Shown: piece by piece, positions 10,446-21,720 of the stretch
How the letters are laid out: each line of letters starts with the position of its first letter
How positions within the stretch are numbered: position 1 is the stretch's first letter
Assembly (NCBI GenBank): GCA_963921935.1
Contig: OY998180.1
Coordinates: forward strand, 210,358,744-210,422,743
DNA length: 64,000 nt
Reading direction: 5' to 3'
From: Galeruca laticollis
Lineage: Eukaryota > Arthropoda > Insecta > Coleoptera > Chrysomelidae
Notes under the pieces: generated by a model
The model's database searches: none
Told to the model about the DNA's origin: nothing
What the model saw: the letters and a program-made list of their open reading frames with translations, nothing else
Position numbers and translations under genes: made by a program

Positions 10446-11935
10446 TTTTTTTTTTGTTTTTTTTGGCCGAAGGACCTAGTCCATTTAGCCATGAGCTACA
10501 GTACTAAAAAGGGTACCAAATATGTTAACTGTAAGAATCAATTTGGATAGGTTAAGGATATACGTTTCACACCCAGAGGTCTTTCAGGGTGGCTAACTTA
10601 CAGAAAAGGTAGACCACGGTACTAATAGGGAATAATCAGGTTAGGTTCACTTACAGAGGAGAAGGAGCTACATAATATTACAGTTTTAAATTGCATGCTT
10701 TAATGAATGTCAGTAAAACGTTATAAACATGCAGCTTGTTTAATGCCAGTAAGTTCATTACATTGAAGAGAGGTAGAACATCGATTTTTATTAGTTCTCT
10801 ATACATATCTTCTCTATGTTGTGTATATTTATTACGTTCAAAAAAAATGTTTTCCAAGTCGCATATACGGTAACAAGTGTCGCACAAGTTCGAATCTATT
10901 ACTTTTATTTTATTAAGATGTGAGGCATAGCATGCATGACCAAACTTAAGTCTACTTATAGTGACTATACTACTACGCGGTAATTGATAGTTCCTGTACC
11001 AGTATTGGTTGGGAATTTCTGGGTGTAAGAGTGTATATCTTGTAGGTTTTTCAATGCAATACTCATGCCATACATTTTTCCATCTTTCTTTTAGTTTAAT
11101 TTTACATTGGTTTAGGCACTCATCCACGTTTATTGTATTATTTATTGGTAGTCCATTTTTTATGGCTTCTTTGGCTAGATTATCCACATGTTCATTATGC
11201 TGCAGTCCAATATGTGCTTCTATCCACAAAAAACTGACATCGAAATCTTTTGGGGCGTAGCTTTTCGATTTCCAGTTTAATTTTTGGAATGATTTGATTT
11301 TCATAAGTAGCATTTATATCAAAAGGTTGGCTAATGCTCGTAAGAACTGATAAGGAATCCGTCGTTCAATGAATTCAAGAGCTTTGATAATTACGATTGC
11401 TTCTGCAGAAAAAATAGAAGTAGCGTTATTAAGTTTAAATTGCATTTGAACCTTCACTGACGGGGCATAAAATGCGCACCCTACACCACTGGATTGTTTG
11501 GAAGCATGCGTATATATTTTAATGCAACTATCATATTTTGATAAATAATGTGATAGTATATTCATACTGATCATTATATTATTATTATAATTTGGAATTT
11601 CAACATGTACGTATTTCAGTGATGTGAAGAAATCATTAAGTTCATATGTCTTGGGAACATCTAAATTATTAATTAAATTATAATTTTCCTTAAATTCCCG
11701 GCATGTAATGGACGAAGGTTTTTTGGCCCAATATTTGTTTGTAAGGTCATATATATTTAACTCCGAAATATTTTTAATAATTGCTGGCTGTCTGTAATGG
11801 GATTTAATAATAAATTTTTCTGTTAATAATGTTCTACGAAGTTCTAATGACCCAATCCTCTTTCCTGGCAAGAAAAGCTTATATCTCCCCGTGGTTCTTA
11901 CTGGGCAGACAGTTTCTTCAGATTGACTAGCTAAA
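10446..11935 (-). mobile_element. 5'-truncated non-LTR retrotransposon (I-like, with RNase H)
   Basis: The segment reads 5' to 3' on the minus strand: RNase H coding, an unusual C-terminal domain, a roughly 230-base 3' UTR ending in GGACTAGGTCCTTCGGCC, and an A-rich tail (T-rich on the plus strand, 10,446-10,464). The RT and endonuclease are missing, as expected for 5' truncation during target-primed insertion. Confidence 0.75.
10678..11930 (-). pseudogene. LINE ORF2 C-terminus: RNase H and tail, frameshifted
   Basis: Two overlapping frames (11,871-11,314 and 11,313-10,678) are joined through a frameshift around 11,315-11,350. The first carries SLELRRTLLTEKF, then IYTHASKQSSGVGCAFY, the start of RNase H with the usual catalytic Asp replaced by His. 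The catalytic Glu follows in SIFSAEAIVIIKALEF. A Ser/Asp motif readable as DSLSVL lies in the shifted frame. The second frame carries FLWIEAHIGLQHNEHVDNLAKEA, the end of RNase H, and then the C-terminal region with a Cys cluster (SNLCDTCYRICDLENIFF). Frameshifts and the Asp change mark it as inactive. RNase H placed after RT in a LINE points to the I/Jockey-like group. Confidence 0.8.
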
Positions 11936-13348
11936 TGAGCATATTTACATAAAATTATATTACAAATATTGCGAAATTTGTATGAACGCTAGTTTTAATT
12001 TCCTATATTACTTGTAACGAAAAACATTATTTAATAATTTTCGAATTAAAAAAAGATATATGCACGCCATGGCGGCATTTGCCCTCAATGAGATTAAAAA
12101 ACTCTCTTCAAACAGATATTAAAATGACCATACCAGGATATATTTATCGCCGTAATTAGAATTTTTGCTAAATCTAATGAATTTTAAAAATTTAAGAATC
12201 AGATGGATTTTTATATATGTACACCATTTTAATTTTTAACCATTTATCAACACAAAAAACATTTTGGTAACCTGGCACGTATTATCGATATTAAAACATT
12301 TCAAAGATAATTAAAGTAACAAAGTTTATCCATACCACAAACTTTTCATTCATTTGACCCTCCTTATGAAATACAAAAACCAAATCCAAAATAATTGCAG
12401 GCGCACCCACAAACAAAATAATAAAAATTGCTTTGTTTAAAGTCACAATCTCACTGAATTATTTTGAACAAACAACGATTTGATACTGATGTAACTATTG
12501 ATTTCTCCGAAAATTATCTCAATTACCTGTTCTTTTTGACGAGGTAATGGCAAATGATTAAATTCATTATCACAACAGGTGCGGACTTGCGTAATATTTT
12601 GAGGAACTAACATCAATACAAATTGATAAGCGAAATAACATTAAAGAATAACATAAATATTCCACTATTCTTATTTCGCTCAGTATTGCTCGTCTATTCA
12701 ACAATAAAACAATAGAATATTTATTTCACAGAGGTTTTATAAATATTAATGTTAAAAAAACACTGAGCGCTTAGTTATTATTAGAGTCAAAAACACGTTT
12801 GATCATATCTTTGCATAAAACATAAACATATTTATAATCATAATCTTTTGTTGTTTGAATGTTCTCAAGATGTGTCGTAGAACACAGATGTGAGAAAAAT
12901 CGATTTATTGTGAAAACATCGTATTTCCACTTAATTTGTTCGTTTCATGGACAAAATGCGAAAAAATGATTTTCTGGCATGGAAAAAGAGATATAACGCA
13001 AATGTTAAAACTTAGGGACAAAAAATGAAATTGTGTAGCCGGTTTAGTAAGCGTAAGAGATAGAGAGCGAATTTTAAGGTTTCGGCTTAATGTTTGACTT
13101 GAATACCGTCATAATCCAGTCATATTATAATTTAAAATGCTTATTTGATGATATATTCATTTAATATAATAATTTCAACTAATAATCATTAAAATATATT
13201 TAATAATTTATTTTATAATCATTAAATACATTCATCGACGGACTAACGATTATTTTTAACCCGCAATTATGGATCGCCATCCCACTTTTTAAGATACTTA
13301 GCGTTAATGTATAGAAAAAATGCATTCCTTCAAACAATATTAACCTAT
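11936..13348. other. AT-rich DNA, nothing recognised
   Basis: No ORF of interest, RNA gene or clear repeat is visible. The right edge is the LTR start at 13,349. Confidence 0.45.
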
Positions 13349-13789
13349 TGTTACGAAACAGCACACTGGTGTAGTCCCTGAATCCGTCTCTGTCTAAGCT
13401 ATGTATGAAAGTTAAAATTTTGGCAGATGCGCAGGGAATTCTTAGAACTGTTTACGATTTTTTGAGACTATCTTATCTAGACATTGTTTTTGTGACCAGT
13501 CTTATCTAGAAAATTCCAGGGAGGCGATTGTTTTTGTGTACGTCGACGCCGCAATATAGAATTATCTAGTAAAAAAAGGTGAGATAAACAAGATAACAAG
13601 TAAATAGTCTAAGAAAATAGACAGTAGTGGTAGTTATATAAATTAGTTAAAGTGCATATACTGTGTATATAATATAAATTAGTGAATAGTTTAGTGAACA
13701 AATAAATTAAGTGAGTAGACCTTCCGTGTGATTGAATTTAACGCACCCGTTGAAATAAAAACTTTTAAATAAATAAGAAAAACATTACA
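13349..13789 (+). repeat. 5' LTR of Gypsy element (plus copy), 441 bp
   Basis: It starts TGTTACGAAACAGCACACTGG and ends AATAAGAAAAACATTACA, with the TG...CA ends of an LTR. The same sequence family occurs in reverse at 33,271-33,760, 58,477-58,936 and 61,355-61,769. Conserved internal words include GTGACCAG, TTATCTAGAAAATTC and CACCCGTT. Coding similarity to Gypsy gag follows immediately. Confidence 0.85.
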
Positions 13790-13810
13790 TTGGTGTCAGG
13801 TGTGGGGTAA
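13790..13810 (+). other. Candidate primer-binding site
   Basis: Directly after the LTR end the sequence reads TTGGTGTCAGGTGTGGGG. Position and TGG-like start fit a tRNA primer-binding site. The tRNA cannot be named with confidence. Confidence 0.5.
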
Positions 13811-13833
13811 TATAAATAATTTGCTACGTAAAA

Positions 13834-14357
13834 ATGGCTATCTGACCTGAAAGTGATGAAACTAAGAGCAGAATTAGAAAATCGTGAGTTGGAAACGTCC
13901 GGTAAGAAAAGTGAATTGTGAATTAGTAGAAAGACTTAAAGTGACGCTGAAAAATGGCGGCTTTGATCCAGAAACAGTTTTATTTAATGACGAGGCTTCC
14001 ACCTTAATCTCGTCAATTTCTGATATGAAAAACGATAATTCTACTATGAAGAATGATATTTCTGCCATGGAAGAGAAGATTTCAACGAATGTGAAAAACG
14101 ATATTTCTGCTATAAAGAACAATTTTTCTGCCATTGAAGAGAAGATTTCAACTAATATGAAAAACGATATTTCTGATATGAAGAACGATATTTCTGCTTA
14201 TATGGATGAGAAGATTTCTGCCATGAAGAACGAAATATTTGCCGATATCTTATTAATGAAGAACGACATTGCCGCTGACGTTGAAAATGAAATTTCGTCT
14301 CCAAAATCTGATATTGAGAATAAAATGACAATGATGGACGAGGAAATCAAGGAATGA
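13834..14357 (+). pseudogene. Gypsy gag N-terminus: SAP-like domain and coiled coil
   Basis: The first ATG at 13,834 is followed by an early stop. A second frame gives KLRAELENRELETSGKKSEL, a SAP-like helix pair, and a further frameshift leads to ELVERLKVTLKNGGFDPETV in the 13,884-14,357 frame. From residue 45 on the protein is a run of heptad-like repeats based on (M/I)KNDIS and EEKIS, repeated about ten times, which should form a long coiled coil. The nucleocapsid, protease and RT that should follow are missing: the gag frame stops at 14,357 and integrase-proximal pol begins near 14,433. This is an internally deleted copy. Confidence 0.7.
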
Positions 14358-14429
14358 CAGATTCAAAAACACGAGGCACGCCAGAGGAAGAAAATAAGAC
14401 CGAGCAAACAAAACCAGTCACAGGGGAAA

Positions 14430-15626
14430 TCAGAAATGGGTGAACATCGAGCTGGTGTGAATCACCGAAATACCGACTCACTGTCTAGACGACCGTACCC
14501 AAGAGACTGTTCCCACTGCAACAAAGCGGAATCTAGGGAAGCTGCAGTTTCAAGAACAACAGTAATCAATGAAGAATGGTCACCCACCAGGATCAGAAAA
14601 GATCAGGAGAATGATCCTCACCTAAAGAAGATTCGACAATGGAAGGAAGAAAATCAGCGACCTACATGGCAAGAAATGTAAAGATTTTCACCGACACTCA
14701 AAGCATGGGCTCAGTGGGACTCCCTTGTCCTGGAAGAAGGGCTGTTGAAAAGAGTCCTTGAAAACGATGATGGTTCCGAGATGAGGAGACAGCTAATTAT
14801 CCCGAGAACGAGAGTAGCTGAGGTACTGAAGAAGTTGCACGAAAGTCCATTGGGAGGTTATCTGGGAGTGAAGAAAACCCTTCAGCGAGTCCGTGAAAGG
14901 TTTTATTGGATGAACAGCTCCGACGATGTGAAGGACTGGTGTAAGAAATGAACGACTTGTGCTACCAGTAATGGACCACATCGCAAGAGAAAAGCACCTA
15001 TGAAACAATATAACGTTAGAAGCCCTTTCGAAAGGATTGCTTTAAACATCGCTGGACCATTTCCGACGACAGAAAATGGTGGTAAATACATCTTGGTAAT
15101 AATGGATTATTTCACAAAGTGGGTGGATATTTATGCGATCCCGAATCAAGAGGCCACAACTGTCGCAGATGTACTGGTGAAAGAATTTATCAGTCGGTAT
15201 GGAGTGCCTTTGGAAGTCCACGGCGATCAAGGAAGAAATTTCGAGAGTCAGGTATTCCAAGAAATTTGTGACAAGCTGGGAATGAAGAAGACCAGGACAA
15301 CAGCGTTGTATCCACAGTCAGATGGAATGGTCGAAAGAATGAACAGGACCATTGGAAAATACCTGTCCAAAGTAGTTTTCAGCTACCAGAGAGATTGGGA
15401 CCAGTATCTTTCCCTATTCGCATTGGCTTATCGATCTGCTATAAATGAGTCCACGGTTGAAACCCCTGCGAAAATCCTATTTGGACATGAAATGAAGCTT
15501 CCTTGTGACCTACATTTTGGCTGTCGGCCTGGCGAAGATTTAGCAGGAGAAGATTCCTTGATCAAATTGAAAAGAAGTATGGATGATGTGCACGAATCAA
15601 ACACAACAGGTGTTCACCATAGATAA
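14430..15626 (+). pseudogene. Gypsy pol remnant: end of RNase H and integrase (plus copy)
   Basis: One reading frame with two internal stops (14,679 and 14,949). It begins GEHRAGVNHRNTDSLSRRP, the very end of RNase H, followed by the linker DCSHCNKAESREA. The zinc-binding HHCC region is LHESPLGGYLGVKKTL, with the second stop in place of a Cys codon (WCKK, stop, TTCATS). The integrase core has LNIAGPFP (catalytic Asp changed to Asn), HGDQGRNFES and DGMVERMNRTIGKYL. Similarity to the minus copy ends near 15,590 (MDDVHE), so its 3' half and LTR are lost. Line-by-line agreement with 59,914-61,050 on the minus strand shows both are one family. Confidence 0.88.
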
Positions 15627-15892
15627 CCCACACTCACTCTTTAGTTGGTAGACTGACACAAAGCAAGAATGTAGTGTTTTTCTGAGGAATTTGTACAAGT
15701 ATACATATTTATTATATAGCAATTATATTTTTAGTTAAAAATTAAATATGTACAATGTGGCGTCCTTGGGAAATATCGATTTCGGTCGAAAATATTGTGT
15801 GTAACAACAACGAAAACGTAAATAATTGTGATCAAAGTGAAAACAGGATTCAACGTGATTTGAAATTGTAAGCACAGGAAATATGTTTCAAT

Positions 15893-16210
15893 GTGTATAA
15901 GAATCTACGGGAAAAGTTTGGTTTCTATGAAGAAATAGAATTAATGCAAGCAGTATCTGATTTAACTATACGTAAAATAGCCAAGAAGAGGCCTTATGAA
16001 CGCAAGAAGCGATGTGATAGGGGATTGGTAAAACCTTTAGATGTGTCTGTATTAAAATTATTAAAAACCACCATATATGACTGTTACAAAAGAAATGAGT
16101 TACCAACAATTGATATAATGACAAATAAATTGACAAATGTCGGCCGTAATGTAAATGTATGTACGAAAACTATTAAAAACTGGATTAAAAAATTGGGGAA
16201 GATGCATTAA
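15893..16210 (+). pseudogene. Helix-turn-helix fragment of a Tc1/IS630-type transposase
   Basis: A 105-codon frame, open upstream as well (AQEICFNV before it), contains PLDVSVLKLLKTTIYDCYKR, ELPTIDIMTNKL and TKTIKNWIKKLGKMH. The order of a basic GR-like stretch, a helix ending in E/N-x-PT, and a second helix ending KKLG matches the DNA-binding half of the DD82E transposases at 45 and 49 kb. No catalytic domain follows. Family assignment is by pattern only. Confidence 0.4.
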
Positions 16211-16963
16211 ATATAGGTTTTTGGAAGCACCAAAGTGATCCCCATCTTCAGTTAAAGTTAGGCCCTTTCCCACTGAAACACCCTGTATATATATAATGTA
16301 TGAAGGTTTTGCTCAATGCAGTACACTAAGACAACACTCAAACAGTTTGCAATAGACAGATAAAACCACGAAAACAAAAACTATACTAATAATGATTTCT
16401 AATAAATTGAGTGAGGGGTCGTTTTGTTGTCAAATTATTATCATCAAAATAACATTTTTTTTGTTTAATAAAACAATCAATTATACTTTCAGTTGAGGTT
16501 GCCTCATATCCTACCACGTGAATTACCTCTTTGTATAGCGGGAAATACTTTCAAAGCCAAAATTAATAAATTGCAAGGTTATTGTGCAACTATAAAATCA
16601 CTAATTATGATATTCTAAACCATATTTTGAACAAAACAAAAAATAGTTTACAAGGTAGTTTTTAAATACTATAATTGACTTCCTCTTTATTTTATTACTG
16701 TTGCCATGTATATTTGCAGACGATAGTTTACTTAATGATTAATTTTGATTGAAATTATTTAATAAAAGAACAATAATTTATTTCAACCACAACTTTTGAT
16801 ACTGCCAAAAGGGTTAACTGTAGATAGGCTAACGTTCTAAAATGATTATGCTATAGTGTAGCCGTGACCCCACGACCACAGTTCATAACATAATTTGTAT
16901 ATGACCACATTACCAACGAAAGTAAACATAACATTCAAATGTTTTATGTATCATGAAATAAGA
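16211..16963. other. AT-rich DNA, no gene
   Basis: At about 16,262-16,292 the sequence ACACCCTGTATATATA resembles ends of small Tc1-type MITEs. Nothing else is recognised. Confidence 0.4.
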
Positions 16964-17280
16964 AATAGACCGGTCAGATTCTGAATTTCTGATTATTATT
17001 CATTTCGTCCCGTGTCGTCGGGATAAATTTATTAATTTGTTAGTGTCCTTACACCCAGTTTAGTTTAGCCTGTGGAAGTAAAAGATTTTCTTTAATTTAC
17101 GCGCGAAACTTATGTGATATTTTTTGTTTAACATGATAGCTATATTTTTTGTTCATATCACATGAGCAGCTGGATCTCATTCTGCTTAATTGACATTGAC
17201 TAATGGAACTATTTCTATAAAAAGACAAGGCGGAAGAAAAAAACTAAGAACAAAATTTTTATACTGCTGACCGGTCTATT
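16964..17280. repeat. MITE with 14-bp terminal inverted repeats
   Basis: AATAGACCGGTCAG at 16,964-16,977 and its exact reverse complement at 17,267-17,280 bound a non-coding AT-rich segment of 317 bases. If the TA inside each end is the target duplication, the terminal repeat is GACCGGTCAG, consistent with a Tc1/mariner-derived MITE. Confidence 0.6.
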
Positions 17281-17947
17281 AAAAGTTAGAGTAAAACGAA
17301 CTGCTAAATATTGGAAAAGCAATTTGAGACGGAGTAGTAATTATAAACAGCGGATGCTGTAATGGATGTAACTAAGGAATTCAACAAAACAAATCTTAGT
17401 TATGGTGCGTGAAAGTATTTTACCAACATTGACCGATTTCATAATACCGCCTGGAATATAATTAGATTTGATGTACTACAAGATATGTAGAGTATTTTTA
17501 GAAACGTGGATTATAAAAGGCAAATTTCTAGGGATAACAAATATTATGTCTCGAATATTACTGAACGACTTCCGTGTTTAAAAGATTTGGATGCATCGCA
17601 TTAAGAAATTTTGTTATATTCGACTCCCGATTTACAATTATTATTCCCAAGACCTGAAGAAGAGTAGGTATAATGTTGTAAGTTTTCGTACCCGTCCGAA
17701 CTTTTTTTTAACCTTCCACAAAATAAACTGAACTTTTGCAAAAAAATGTTATTATAGGAGACATATAATGACATTTTAGTAGGCTACGTAATTTTACTGC
17801 CAAAATTTAAAGATTAAGTGAATAAAAAGTTTTCAAATACGTGCTCTTGTACATATTTCACGATTCTGAACCGAAGATACAAAACTTATAACAAATTGAT
17901 TCAACTATTACAAAGAGCACCTAATTAGAATCCAATTAACAAAAAAT
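17281..17947. other. AT-rich DNA, nothing recognised
   Basis: No gene or clear repeat seen between the two MITEs. Confidence 0.45.
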
Positions 17948-18147
17948 GCTAACGCACATCGTTCGTTTTGAACTCGAAGCCCCAAAATTCTAACTGTTGA
18001 AAATGACACTTAATAAGGAACCTATTTACAAAAGATACATCATAATTTTTTGTAAATAAGTTCCTTATTAAGTGTCCTTTGCAACAGTTAGAAAAAATTT
18101 AAACAAATTGTGGGGCTTCGAGTTCAAAACGAACGATGTGCGTCAGC
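17948..18147. repeat. Palindromic MITE, 200 bp
   Basis: The left arm GCTAACGCACATCGTTCGTT runs inward through ACTCGAAGCCCCA, CTAACTGTTG and CACTTAATAAGGAAC. The right arm is its inverted copy ending AACGATGTGCGTCAGC. The arms are about 85-95 bases with few mismatches and meet near 18,045. Such a sequence would fold into a long hairpin. No coding capacity. Confidence 0.8.
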
Positions 18148-18229
18148 CCGCAATGGGCGGTGATGGCCGCGTGTGAATAACTGTAAAGGGGCGGTGAAAG
18201 CATAAAAGAAAGAAGATAAGATTTATGCA

Positions 18230-18300
18230 TTGCGCTCATAACGCTTAATTTTTCTCTGAACGGTTACTGGACGTGGGTTCGATTCCCGGATACTCCCTCA
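18230..18300 (+). other. tRNA-like B box, possible SINE or tRNA pseudogene
   Basis: GGGTTCGATTCCC at 18,275-18,287 matches the internal B-box promoter of tRNA genes. I cannot fold a full cloverleaf around it and no clear A box is seen. It could be a SINE head or chance. Confidence 0.25.
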
Positions 18301-18759
18301 ATTGCATTTAGGTATGTGCAATCGCGTTCTGCTACTGTTTCATGTGGTACCACTGAATTGCCGTTCCAAAACACGTGATCAGTACGAGCAGTGCTGAGAG
18401 CAACTGCTACACGTGCGATTGGTCGATAGCAAGGCGAAAGAAATATTTATTTAATTTAATGTTTTTCTCTAATTAACGTTCTTGCACCCTAGATGTGTCG
18501 ATATTGTCATCGACTATCTAATATTTCCCAGAAAACGAAAGACGGAATACCAACCCGATATTTGACGTTCTGGCTGATGAATAGCAGTCGTAATTCATCA
18601 GTTAAACCTGTTAGATGTGAATATTTCATGCATTGGCTGAGTTTTTTAAAGAAAAAACCTACCTCAGAGTATCTTATCAGTAGCCACAATATCATCACAA
18701 GAATAAGTTGTTATCAATTCTTGTGATATCGTTCATCGTCAACATCTAGTTACCAAAAA

Positions 18760-20744
18760 TTTGATGCACGCCTACATAATTCATTACATCTACAAGATTT
18801 AATAAGTTACAGTGCTGGCCTTTCAGGAAAAAATCTCTTATCATCTTTGTGTAAATTATGTTATTTTATTGTAAATGACACAGTAAACATCAATATTCGT
18901 CCTATTTTATTCGGCGCGTCACTATTAGCTTTAACTAAAAAAGCAGGAGGTATCAGACCAATTGCTATTGGTACAGTTTATCGTCGTTTAGTAGCGAAAA
19001 TAATTTGTTCAAACATCAGAGACAAATTAAGATATTTACTTCGTCCATTACAATTTGGTTTCGGGTCGAAAGGTGGTTGTGAAGCAGTTGCACATGCAGC
19101 AAGACGTTACGTCTCTAATCATCCAGACGTTAATAATAAAGTTTTTCTGAAAATTGATTTTAAAAATGCTTTCAATACAATTCATCGCGATCATTTATTA
19201 AAACTTGTAGCAGATATTCTACCTGAAATTTTTCCTTTCATCAATCAATGTTATCGATTCCCTTCATATCTTTTATTTGGCGAAAACATCATTTATTCGG
19301 AAAGAGGCGTCCAACAAGGGGACCCTTTGGCACCTCTCCTTTTTTGCATATCGATACACAAACTTATTAGCAACATTGACACATAATTCAATGCTTGGTA
19401 CCTTGATGATGGTTCTTTAGGTGGTAATACTAATTCCGTGTTCAAGTCTCTTGTCTATATAATAAACAATTCCAAGGATATTGGTCTTGAACTCAATTTC
19501 AGCAAATGCGAGTTATTTTTCTTAGAATCACAAAATAATCTAACCATTGATAAATTTAATTCTGTAGCACCAGGCATATCAATTACCAACAGACAAAAAC
19601 AGAATCCTTCTATCAGCTTTCAATGAAAAACTAACCTTTTTCAAAAAAATGTCATCTCGTTTATCCTGGTTACCGACACATATTGCTTATTACCTTCTCA
19701 AGAATTGCCTATTAATCAAAATTAACATATATCTTAAGATGTAGTCCGACCTGGTTACATAATGATATCTTAATCAATTTTGACAATGCCATTCGTCATT
19801 CATTAGAGTCATTAATTAAAATTAAATTAGAGGACCATTGTTGGAAACAAGCTTTACTACCTGTTTCATATGGTGGTTTAGGAATTCGCTCAATCGTTTC
19901 AGTAGCTCTTCCTTCTTTTTTGTCATCATTAAATAGTTCAAAAAATTTCATTAATTACATTCTGTCTATATTTTTCCACGCACAAGACCCTTTATTAATG
20001 GAGGCAGAAAATATTTGGTCATTAAAGTCTAACAAAGTTGTACCCGATGATTATAAATCCTTTCAAAAATCCTGGGATATTCCTTTATTAAACATTGAAA
20101 AAGAAAATCTGCTTCAGAAAATTATCAATTTACCAGACAAGGCTCGTTTGAATGCAGCATTTTCAAACGAATCAGGAGCATGGTTGAACGCTTTACCGTC
20201 GGCCCCATTAGGTACGCTTTTAGATGACGAAAGTTTCCGTATTTCTATTGGTCTCCGTTTAGGTTGTCAAATTTGTGTAAAACATCGCTGTCGTTGCGGA
20301 GCTGATCTTGATGAATATGGTAGATACGGCCTATGCTGCAAATTAAGTGCCGGCCGTTTTTCACGTCATTCTGCAGTAAATGACCTAATCAAACGAGGCA
20401 TGGCATCTGCAAAGATTCCCTGTTCGTTGGAACCGTTAGGTACTTGCCGCGACGACGGTAAACGTCCAGATGGCATGACCCTCATTCCATGGCAACGCGG
20501 CAGACCAGTTATATGGGATTTCACTTGCACTGACACTTGGGCTCCGTCCCATGTCCGATCCACATCTACTTCCGCAGGCGCTGCAGCTTTACAAGGCGAA
20601 ACTTTTAAAATCAATAAATACAAAAATTTGGAGAACATTTACATTTTTATTCCTGTAGCAATTGAAACCTCTGGTGTTTGCTGGATAACATTCTATATCA
20701 CGGAAAATAGTATAAATAATGTTGAAAATATAACGTTAAAATAA
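18760..20744 (+). pseudogene. RT element with zinc knuckle and endonuclease-like C-terminus
   Basis: A retroelement polyprotein in three segments. The first frame (18,760-19,386) shows LLALTKKAGGIRPIAIGTVY, LQFGFGSKGGCEAVAHAARR, KIDFKNAFNTIHRDHLL and GVQQGDPLAPLLFC. An in-frame stop at 19,384 precedes WYLDDGSLGG (catalytic YLDD) and LELNFSKCELFF. After a frameshift near 19,640-19,740 the rest (to 20,744) has WKQALLPVSYGGLGIRS, ESGAWLNALPSAPLGTLLD and a zinc-knuckle-like HRCRCGADLDEYGRYGLCC. It ends with KRPDGMTLIPWQRGRPVIWD, reminiscent of the PD...D core of restriction-like endonucleases. Two breaks make it defective. I recall the architecture from many metazoan RT proteins but cannot assign a named clade. 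Confidence 0.75.
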
Positions 20745-21240
20745 CGGAATTAGAAATCGTTTTTGTAAATCCATATGAGTTCAATTAAGTCGTTGTTTTC
20801 AGATTTAAAAAGCGTTGTATATATAACATGTTAAAAACATTACGGTATAACCCTCTTTATCACGCGAAATAGTATAATGTTGAAAATACTACGTTAAAAT
20901 AACGGACATAAAAACATTTTTGTAAATACATTTGAGTTCAATTGAGTCGTTGTTTTCACATTTAAAAAGCATTGTATATACAACGTGTTAAAAACATTTC
21001 TGTATAACCGTCTATAACTCGCGAAATGGTATAAATAATGTTAAAAAATACTACGTTAAAATAACAGCCATAAAACCGTTTTCGAAAATACATGTGGGTT
21101 AAGCTAAGTCGTTGTTTTCAAATTTGAAAAAACGTTTGGAATATAACGTTTCGAATTCAACCAATTTGTCAACGTTGAAAATTCAACGAGTAACGTTGAA
21201 ATAACATTAAAACGTTTTAAAAACGTTTTTTTACGTAGTT
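20699..21240 (+). repeat. Tandem repeat, period about 160 bp, ~3 units
   Basis: Units begin near 20,699, 20,861 and 21,018 with CGCGAAATAGTATAAATAAT or close variants. Each continues through ACGTTAAAATAACGG, GAGTTCAATTAAGTCGTTGT and ACGTGTTAAAAACATT. The last unit decays into AACGTT-rich sequence up to 21,240. It overlaps the last codons of the RT element and may be its 3' end. Confidence 0.75.
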
Positions 21241-21254
21241 GTGTTTATTGGGAA

Positions 21255-21720
21255 GTAACTAATTTGAGTTTTACAGAATTCACATTTATTTAAAGCAATT
21301 TTTAGTCCTGCATCTTGCAATTTATTTAAAACAATATTTAAATTTGAAATATGTTACTGTCTATTTTTTCCGATTACTAATATGTCATTAAAAAAACTAT
21401 CACGCCCTCTATACCATTAAATAACGATTCCATCGCTTCTTGAAATGTTGCTGGCACACAAGCAACTCAGATAGGTGCTCTGATATATCTATAAAGGCAT
21501 TTGTGAGTTGTAATAGTAACTAAATCTTTTGACTTATCGTCTAAACACACTTGTGTCTATGCATTAGCCAAATCTAGTTTATTAAAATGTTTGCCCCCTG
21601 CAATTGCACAAGTAATTCCTCAATACGTGGCACTGGATATTGATGAATTTCTATAACTGGGTTTATTGTAACTTTAAAATCTTCGTATAACCTAATTGAA
21701 CCATCAATCGCGATTTAAGA
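21255..21720 (-). pseudogene. Gypsy reverse transcriptase relic
   Basis: Reading from 21,720 down, broken frames give SIRLYEDFKVTINPVIEIHQ, YPVPRIEELLVQLQG, LVTITTHKCLYRY, TFQEAMESLFNGIEGVIVF and LNKLQDAGLKIALNKCEF, in the order of a Gypsy/Ty3 RT palm and thumb. Stops and frameshifts are frequent and the YxDD box is eroded. This copy is older than the two Gypsy elements at 13 and 59 kb and need not be the same family. Confidence 0.7.

Noticed and set aside
18597..18624. CTGATGAATAGCAG ... CATCAG as a second hammerhead
   Set aside because: It is a short palindrome without the GAAA segment.
18493..18726. ORF just upstream of the RT element
   Set aside because: No similarity to the RT protein; overlapped by an equally long antisense ORF.
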